Below, piece by piece: positions 15,531 through 20,486 of a stretch of DNA of 20,486 nucleotides; position 1 is the stretch's first letter, and each line of letters starts with the position of its first letter. The position numbers were made by a program, and so were the translations under genes. Under the pieces are notes generated by a model. It did no database searches. It was not told the origin of the DNA and was given only the letters and a program-made list of their open reading frames with translations. The DNA comes from Scatavimonas merdipullorum (GTDB lineage Bacteria > Bacillota > Clostridia > Oscillospirales > Acutalibacteraceae): NCBI GenBank assembly GCA_018712865.1, contig DVGH01000064.1, positions 1 to 20,486 on the forward strand, in the 5' to 3' direction.

Positions 15531-15674
15531 AATTTTAACTGATTTTCTTATTTAAGAATACAAAAAGCCATATATTTTGTCAAGCGTTTTAAGTAAAATG
15601 ACAAATTTTCCTAATTTTCATCAAATTTTATTTTTCACAAAAGAAATAATAAGGTGAAAAATAAATTTATTTGG

Positions 15675-15691
15675 GGTCAAAACTGTGGTCA
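15675..15691 (+). repeat. Tandem GGTCA repeat before the integrase
   Basis: GGTCAAAACTGTGGTCA contains two GGTCA units 12 bp apart, ending three bases before the integrase ribosome site. The same arrangement recurs just after the integrase stop codon. It is a candidate arm-type binding site for the integrase N-terminal domain. Confidence 0.6.
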
Positions 15692-15704
15692 GAAAGGAGT
15701 GCCT

Positions 15705-16829
15705 ATGTCAAGACGAGGTGAAAACATACACAAAAGAAAAGACGGTCGTTGGGAAGCAAGGATTCTTACGAAACAGATGAACCATCAGACAAAATACAAA
15801 TCAGTTTATGCACGCACTTATACAGAATTAAAAAATAAATTAAAAGAGCTTCCAGATTCAAACATACCTTTATTGCATCATTCAAACGTATTTTTTCATG
15901 AAATTGCGTTACAGTGGCTAAGCAATATACGAGAATCTGTGAAAGAATCAAGCTACGCAAAATATCACAGTACGGTTACAAAACACCTTATTCCATATTT
16001 TACAAAAATGAAAATCATTGACATTGACAATATGGTGGTTGAAAAATTTATACAAGATAAATATAAGAACGGCAAATTGAACGGAAAAGGTAGCTTGTCT
16101 GCAAAATCGGTACATGATATGTATTGTGTGCTGATACAAATTCTTAAATTTGCAGAGAAAAACCATTATATTCAAACGTGTAATTACGATGTTGCTTTAC
16201 CAAAAGTTGAGGAATGCTATTGCAATGTGTTTAGCAAATCTGAGAAAATCAAGTTGGAACAATACGTAAGGCTGAATACCGATTTAAAAAAGCTTGGGAT
16301 ATTATTGGTTATGTACACAGGAATCCGAATTGGTGAATTGTGTGCGTTAAAATGGAGTGATATTGATATAAACAACGGTACGTTGCGTATTACAAAAACA
16401 CTTCAAAGGATTAAAAATACAGATACAGGCAGCGAACATAAAACAAAAATTATTGTCGGAAAGCCAAAAAGTCAAAAATCTGTCCGTAGTATTCCTTTAC
16501 AGTCTTTTTTACTGGAGATTCTGATTCCCTTTAAACAAAAGTATTCTGACAATGCGTATTTACTGACAGGGAGTGAAACAAAGTTTACCGAACCGAGAGC
16601 CTATGAAAAAACTTATAAAAAGTACCTCAAAGAATGTCATATACCAAATATCAAGTTTCATGCGTTAAGGCACACCTTTGCAACAAATGCAGTAGAAAAG
16701 AACTTTGATACAAAATCACTCAGTGAAATTTTAGGACATTCCACCGTAAGATTTACCCTGGATCGATATGTACACCCTTCCGACAAAGTAAAAAGAGAAA
16801 ACATGGAAAGACTGGCTGCAAATTATTAG
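15705..16829 (+). CDS. Tyrosine-type site-specific integrase
   Basis: This 374-residue recombinase starts at ATG 15705 (MSRRGENIHK), with AAGGAG 5 nt upstream; the longer frame from a GTG at 15654 would translate the repeat. Residues ~1-50 (RRGENIHKRKDGRWEARI) look like an AP2-type arm-binding domain, ~60-165 is the SAM-like core-binding domain, and ~180-370 is the catalytic domain. Catalytic residues are Arg208 (TGIRIGE), His319 and Arg322 (HALRH), His345 (LGHS) and the nucleophile Tyr355 (LDRYVHP); a beta-hairpin lysine lies in the PKSQKS stretch. It belongs to the ICE/prophage integrases of Firmicutes (Tn916-Int-like class). It should catalyse insertion and, with an excisionase not seen here, excision. 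It faces away from the transfer genes. Confidence 0.95.
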   Translation: MSRRGENIHKRKDGRWEARILTKQMNHQTKYKSVYARTYTELKNKLKELPDSNIPLLHHSNVFFHEIALQWLSNIRESVKESSYAKYHSTVTKHLIPYFTKMKIIDIDNMVVEKFIQDKYKNGKLNGKGSLSAKSVHDMYCVLIQILKFAEKNHYIQTCNYDVALPKVEECYCNVFSKSEKIKLEQYVRLNTDLKKLGILLVMYTGIRIGELCALKWSDIDINNGTLRITKTLQRIKNTDTGSEHKTKIIVGKPKSQKSVRSIPLQSFLLEILIPFKQKYSDNAYLLTGSETKFTEPRAYEKTYKKYLKECHIPNIKFHALRHTFATNAVEKNFDTKSLSEILGHSTVRFTLDRYVHPSDKVKRENMERLAANY

Positions 16830-16830
16830 T

Positions 16831-16847
16831 GGTCAAAATTGTGGTCA
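16831..16847 (+). repeat. Tandem GGTCA repeat after the integrase
   Basis: GGTCAAAATTGTGGTCA begins two bases after the integrase stop codon and is a direct copy of the 15675-15691 repeat; over 21 bp (15675-15695 and 16831-16851) the two differ at only two positions. Confidence 0.6.
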
Positions 16848-16894
16848 AAAAAAGCAAGCAATCCCAAGTAGAAAAGGGGTTGCTTGCTTTTTTT
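16847..16894. terminator. Integrase terminator
   Basis: AAAAAGCAAGCAATCCC pairs with GGGGTTGCTTGCTTTTT (one wobble) around a loop of about 10 nt and ends in a T-run. The A-run on the left makes it able to work on the minus strand too. It overlaps the end of the GGTCA repeat. Confidence 0.85.
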
Positions 16895-16962
16895 CTGGAA
16901 GTTGTAAACTTCCAGAACATATATTCAAAATTCCTTTAAATATATTTTAACCGATTTTCTGA
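16893..16962 (+). repeat. Second hairpin and 19-bp repeat, copy of 15500-15550
   Basis: CTGGAAGTT / AACTTCCAG form a 9-bp hairpin (16895-16915), whose reverse complement matches the upstream hairpin at 23 of 26 positions and shares an exact GAAGTTTACAACTT. ATTTTAACCGATTTTCTGA at 16944-16962 matches 15532-15550 at 17 of 19 positions in direct orientation. The order hairpin then 19-mer is the same on both sides of the integrase. Confidence 0.6.
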
Positions 16963-16993
16963 AAAATATGAAATTTTATAGGAGGAAAAGAAA

Positions 16994-19780
16994 ATGAAAA
17001 GAATTTGCAAAAGTTTTGCGGTTTTGCTTGTTGCGGCAATTGCTTTATTTAGTATTTCTATACCAGCAAGTGCGGCAGAAGCAGAAAGTACGCAGGACGG
17101 TTTGACTGCTTCCATTACTTCGGAAAAAGACAGCTACAAAGCAAATGAAGAAATTGGACTAAACTTCAAGGTTACCAATACAAATGATTTTGCTGTTGAA
17201 AACGTTTCTTTGGAAGCAATTATACCAGACGGCTTAACGCTGAAAAACAAGGATGACACAAATATAAATACTGTGTCATTAGCTTCAGGAGAGAGCTTGG
17301 AATTTACGCTGACTGCTGTAAAAGAAAGCTCGGTTATTACTGTTCCGGTGGGCGATACAACCACGACGCAAACCGATACAAAAGTCGCGCAATCTACCCA
17401 TGCTACTAGTGGAAAGAGTGCAGAAAATACAGCGATTACTACAGGAGACAATATGCCCTATCTGCTCGTAGCTTTCATCTGTCTTGTTGCTTTAGCAGTT
17501 GCTATTATCGCTTTCAAATTCAAGAAGAAAGCTATAAAATATCTTTCACTTGTGCTTTGCGTTTGTATCTCTGTAGGTTCGATTGCACTTATAGGTATTC
17601 CAAACGCTTCGGCAGAGGAAACAACACAGCAAATGTCTTTTGAGGTTTCTAAGACAATTACTGTTGATAATGAAGATTATGAAATAAATGCTATCATAAA
17701 ATATGCAGAGCAAACAGAAAACTCTGATGATGAGTTTGTCCCATCAAGAGATGCAGATACCTACATAGACGATGATTTATATACTACTGCAACAGATGAA
17801 AGTCATATTCAAATTAATCCTGAAACAGGGCAAAAGTATATTGATAACGAGTTAATATTATTTGCCTCTGACACTTCAACTAAAAATGATATATTATCAT
17901 TAATAAAAAATTATAATGGCAAAATAGTTGGTTGTGCTTATGATACATACCAAATACGTTTTTCAAAATCTTATACATATGATGAGTTGGAAAATATAAA
18001 AAATTATTTTGAACAATTACCTTTGGTTGATTCGTGCTTTATTAATCGACCAGCTCCTAAAACAGATATATCTTATTATCCTGAGCAAGAGAATAATCGG
18101 TGGAACAACGATTGGAACTCTATTCCGTCAGGTGCAAATTGGGGAATTGAGGCAATAAATGCACCTGAGGCTTGGGAGTATATTGATCTAATGACTGAAG
18201 TGAATATTGGTGTTTATGACGTAGGTTTTGATAAAACTCACGAAGATTTATCAACTAATATTGTTTCTGATTACGTAAATGATACTGGAGATTACGATGA
18301 CACTAATCATGGAACACATGTAGCAGGTACTATTGGAGCAATTTTTGATAATGATATAGGAATAGATGGGGTATTCCCAAAAGCACAATTATCATTAGTA
18401 AATGTTTCAACAGTAACGAATGATACAGAATTCAGTTGGGTTTTAGCAATGAAGTACCTCATACAAAAGCAAAGTTGTAAGGTAATTAATGTATCTTTAG
18501 CTTTTGAACCAGCACTTATTTATGGAGCTTCACAAGAGAACAAAAACGCACGTGATTACATAAATGAATGTGTAAAAACAATAGAAAAATGTTTAAATGA
18601 GTTAATAGATAAAGGATATGATTTTGTAATTTGTCAGTCTGCTGGAAATACAAATAATAAAGTATTTTGGAAAAATGATCAATCAGATTATGGATATGAC
18701 CAAAAACTTTTATTTGGCGAAAATAAAGGTTGTTCTGCTCAATTCAATTATGTATTTTCAGCAATCGAAAATGAAGAATTAAAAAATCGTATTATTGTAG
18801 TAGGTGCAATACAAAACAAATCTGCTACTACTGCAAAAACAAATTATACATTGTGTGATTTTTCCAATATTGGTGACAGAGTAGATGTTGTAGCTCCTGG
18901 ATATGACATTGAAAGTACAATATCAAATAATAAATATGATACAAAAAATGGAACTTCTATGGCTTCTCCTCATGTTGCAGGAATTGCGGCAATGCTTTAT
19001 TCTTTAGACTCTGATTTAACAGGTGATGAAGTTAAGCGGATTATTTGCGAAACCGCAACAACCGAAGTTGACGGTTATAAATTGGTTGACGCAGAAGCCG
19101 CCGTAAAAAAAGTAATGGGACTAGGTAGTATAAGTGCAAAAGTTGTTTCTTCAGATAACAATGAACCTCTTTCTGATGTTAAGGCTACTGCTTATTTAAA
19201 ATTAAAATCAGGAAATAAATTAGTCCATGTTGCATGGTCAGATGACGGCAACGTTTCTTTTGAACAATTATATGGTGGTAATTATGAAATAAAACTTGAA
19301 AAAGAGGGTTATAAAACCACTACAATAACGACTAGAATTTTAAAGGATGGAACAGATATCACTTATACCTATAAGCCTATTGTTATGGAAAAAGAATGGG
19401 AAAAGAATAACCGATACAAAATCTATGATTTAAATATGACTTGGGAAGAGGCCAAAGCATATTGTGAATCACAAGGTGGACATTTAGCAACAATAGCCAA
19501 TCAAGAGGAAAATGACTTTATTTATAATTACATAAAGGAACAAGGTTATGAATCAGTTTATTTTGGGCTTGAATTGGTTAATAATTCTTGGCAATGGGTT
19601 ACCGGAGAAGAGTTTAATTATTTAAATTGGGCAGATGGAGAACCAAATAATTCAGAGTATACTGAAAGATATGGGATGTTTTATTACAAGTATACAGACG
19701 GCAAATGGAATGATGGTGGCCCTGACACGTTAAATGCAAGTTCGAATAATACTGCATTTATTTGTGAGTGGGACATTTAG
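16994..19780 (+). CDS. Secreted/membrane subtilisin-like protease with C-terminal C-type lectin domain
   Basis: This 928-residue protein has, in order: a signal peptide (1-28, cut near ASA-AE); a DUF11/Ig-like beta domain (~35-112); a Thr-rich linker; TTGDNMP then a membrane helix and KFKKK (149-180), like the tail of a sortase substrate; a second hydrophobic segment ending NASAEE (~183-208); a prodomain-like region (~280-350); the S8 protease (~380-700) with Asp409, His439 (NHGTHVAG), Asn552 (oxyanion) and Ser655 (GTSMASPHVAG), all present; a carboxypeptidase-regulatory-like beta domain (~711-795); and a C-type lectin domain (~803-928) with WEEAKAYCESQGG, EPNN and WND. It should cleave proteins outside the cell, perhaps on glycosylated surfaces. 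AGGAGG 8 nt before the ATG is ideal. No sorting signal is at the C-terminus. Substrate unknown. Confidence 0.88.
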   Translation: MKRICKSFAVLLVAAIALFSISIPASAAEAESTQDGLTASITSEKDSYKANEEIGLNFKVTNTNDFAVENVSLEAIIPDGLTLKNKDDTNINTVSLASGESLEFTLTAVKESSVITVPVGDTTTTQTDTKVAQSTHATSGKSAENTAITTGDNMPYLLVAFICLVALAVAIIAFKFKKKAIKYLSLVLCVCISVGSIALIGIPNASAEETTQQMSFEVSKTITVDNEDYEINAIIKYAEQTENSDDEFVPSRDADTYIDDDLYTTATDESHIQINPETGQKYIDNELILFASDTSTKNDILSLIKNYNGKIVGCAYDTYQIRFSKSYTYDELENIKNYFEQLPLVDSCFINRPAPKTDISYYPEQENNRWNNDWNSIPSGANWGIEAINAPEAWEYIDLMTEVNIGVYDVGFDKTHEDLSTNIVSDYVNDTGDYDDTNHGTHVAGTIGAIFDNDIGIDGVFPKAQLSLVNVSTVTNDTEFSWVLAMKYLIQKQSCKVINVSLAFEPALIYGASQENKNARDYINECVKTIEKCLNELIDKGYDFVICQSAGNTNNKVFWKNDQSDYGYDQKLLFGENKGCSAQFNYVFSAIENEELKNRIIVVGAIQNKSATTAKTNYTLCDFSNIGDRVDVVAPGYDIESTISNNKYDTKNGTSMASPHVAGIAAMLYSLDSDLTGDEVKRIICETATTEVDGYKLVDAEAAVKKVMGLGSISAKVVSSDNNEPLSDVKATAYLKLKSGNKLVHVAWSDDGNVSFEQLYGGNYEIKLEKEGYKTTTITTRILKDGTDITYTYKPIVMEKEWEKNNRYKIYDLNMTWEEAKAYCESQGGHLATIANQEENDFIYNYIKEQGYESVYFGLELVNNSWQWVTGEEFNYLNWADGEPNNSEYTERYGMFYYKYTDGKWNDGGPDTLNASSNNTAFICEWDI

Positions 19781-19963
19781 TTTTCATTTTTAAAAAATTT
19801 TTATTTTGAAATGGAGGAACATAGCAAATTAAGAAAACAGCTCTTGAAGATAGAGATTACTACTACTATCTTCTGGCAATACATTTATTCTGTGTAAAAA
19901 TATAGTTACAAGACAATAAGCAATAATATAACAAAGTACAAATTATGATAAGGAGATTAGAAT
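19781..19963. other. A+T-rich spacer without a supported gene
   Basis: A weak A/T hairpin (about 19785-19805) may end the protease transcript. An ATGGAGG at 19811 opens a 28-codon frame, and an overlapping frame reads IKKTALEDRDYYYYLLAIHLF without a normal start; a decayed small gene is possible but not supported. Confidence 0.35.
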
Positions 19964-20449
19964 ATGGAAAAAATATATAAATCAGAAGGTATGTCATCAG
20001 GGGCATATAAGGTTCAAATGGTTTTCAGTATCATTATAGGCATAATTGGTGCCATTTGTTTATTTACAGGTATTCAGAAACGTTCATTTATTGATCATCT
20101 CGTGAGTGGTTCTAATCCTGAACAACAGACACTCACATTAATAATTGGTATACTTTTAATAATTGGTGCAATATTACAGATTGCCACTACATTTTCAATG
20201 AACAAGTCAAGATTATATGTTTATTCAGACCATATTGAGGGCGTTTCAAGTTCTAAATTGGTACCGTTTTCTAAAAACTTTGATCTCAAGTATAATCAAA
20301 TAACTGATATAAAATATGTATCCAGAGGAGGAAATCGCTACATATATTTATATGCAAACGGAGTAAAATATACGGTTCCCATTAATGGAAACGTTCAAGA
20401 GGCCTACAATGCGGTTCATAAGCAAAGACAGATAAGCAATTATAAATAA
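19964..20449 (+). CDS. Small membrane protein with PH-like C-terminal domain
   Basis: This 161-residue protein has two membrane helices (~18-38 and ~57-76) joined by a short polar loop, followed by a soluble domain of ~80 residues (SRLYVYSDHIEGV...YLYANGVKYTVPI...AYNAV). Its strand pattern and the closing helix resemble bacterial PH-like (bPH_2/YdbS-type) domains. The topology puts both ends in the cytoplasm. The role is unknown; such proteins are common beside accessory and mobile genes. The ATG follows AAGGAG with 7-8 nt spacing. It lies 183 bp after the protease gene in the same direction and could be co-transcribed. The last 37 bases of the window show nothing. Confidence 0.6.
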   Translation: MEKIYKSEGMSSGAYKVQMVFSIIIGIIGAICLFTGIQKRSFIDHLVSGSNPEQQTLTLIIGILLIIGAILQIATTFSMNKSRLYVYSDHIEGVSSSKLVPFSKNFDLKYNQITDIKYVSRGGNRYIYLYANGVKYTVPINGNVQEAYNAVHKQRQISNYK

Positions 20450-20486
20450 TTAAAATTCTAGGATTCTGATTCTTATTCCAGTTATT

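Larger units (their letters stand above)
14973..15653. other. Non-coding control region of the element
   Basis: Nearly 700 bp without a credible gene. A plus-strand open frame at 14944-15165 is a low-complexity translation of a pyrimidine-rich tract and has no ribosome site. The region contains this C/T-rich strand bias (14,990-15,170), the nested inverted repeats at 15,188-15,334, an A+T-rich segment at 15,370-15,480 and a 14-bp-stem hairpin at 15,500-15,530. Position between divergent transfer and integrase genes makes it the likely site of the element's origin (replication or transfer). Confidence 0.5.
11737..20486. mobile_element. Integrative element inside dpaB (left end in window, right end not)
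   Basis: From about 11,740 to the window end the DNA is visibly more A+T-rich than the metabolic region. It contains a DNA-pumping ATPase, a replication-relaxation protein and a tyrosine integrase, the kind of module found on integrative and mobilizable elements. The left boundary is set by the break in dpaB homology (11,737-11,760). No relaxase of a known mobilization family, mating-pore genes or phage structural genes are seen; they could lie to the right. The N-terminal half of dpaB is absent up to 20,486. The island may be composite, since repeats around the integrase suggest a nested unit. The stretch 11,780-11,900 is non-coding and A+T-rich. Confidence 0.75.

Noticed and set aside
19811..19897. 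28-codon small gene between protease and PH-like gene
   Set aside because: The ATG has no upstream ribosome site and the frame has no recognisable feature; an overlapping frame looks more protein-like but lacks a normal start.
1..20486. CRISPR arrays, tRNA and rRNA genes
   Set aside because: No regularly spaced repeats and no cloverleaf or rRNA-like segments were recognised by eye; the only repeats are the pairs described.

Overview
The window looks like chromosomal DNA of an anaerobic, spore-forming Firmicute, probably a clostridium of the Oscillospirales/Ruminococcaceae kind. The evidence is a fermentative AdhE, a four-subunit ferredoxin-linked 2-oxoacid oxidoreductase, clostridial-type MetY and a gene fragment for dipicolinate synthase (DpaB/SpoVFB), which makes the spore-core chelator. 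Genus is inference. No tRNA, rRNA or CRISPR array was seen.

Region 1 (1-11,750) is core metabolism with balanced base composition, almost all on the minus strand. It holds the 3' end of an unrecognised plus-strand gene, an APH-fold kinase, adhE with a near-perfect promoter overlapped by a Rex-like site, and an apparent eight-gene operon read from about 11,260 down to a terminator at 4,895-4,924. The operon order is zinc-ribbon membrane protein, metY, ParA/MinD-like ATPase, ferredoxin, VOR alpha, beta and gamma, then an ABC-type substrate-binding lipoprotein. Starts and stops overlap or nearly touch, so the ATPase and the methionine/sulfur enzyme are probably co-expressed with the oxidoreductase.

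Region 2 (about 11,740-20,486) is a visibly A+T-richer island that begins inside dpaB. Only the C-terminal half of DpaB remains at 11,414-11,740. Beyond it lie an M48 membrane protease, a VirD4/TraG-like DNA-pumping ATPase and a replication-relaxation protein (minus strand), then 750 bp of non-coding DNA with nested inverted repeats, and a tyrosine integrase (plus strand) bracketed by two sets of repeats. After the integrase come a secreted subtilisin/C-type-lectin fusion and a small PH-domain-like membrane protein. The N-terminal half of dpaB is not in the window, so the insertion must run past the right edge, or the gene is rearranged.

The main point of interest is that a sporulation gene is split by an integrative element. 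Skin-type elements (in sigK, spsM and, in Bacillus, spoVFB itself) are excised in the mother cell to restore such genes. Whether this one is excised or has simply killed the gene cannot be decided from this window. A second point is the integrase neighbourhood: candidate arm-type repeats lie inside candidate att-like repeats, which could mark a unit of about 1.4 kb nested in the larger island.
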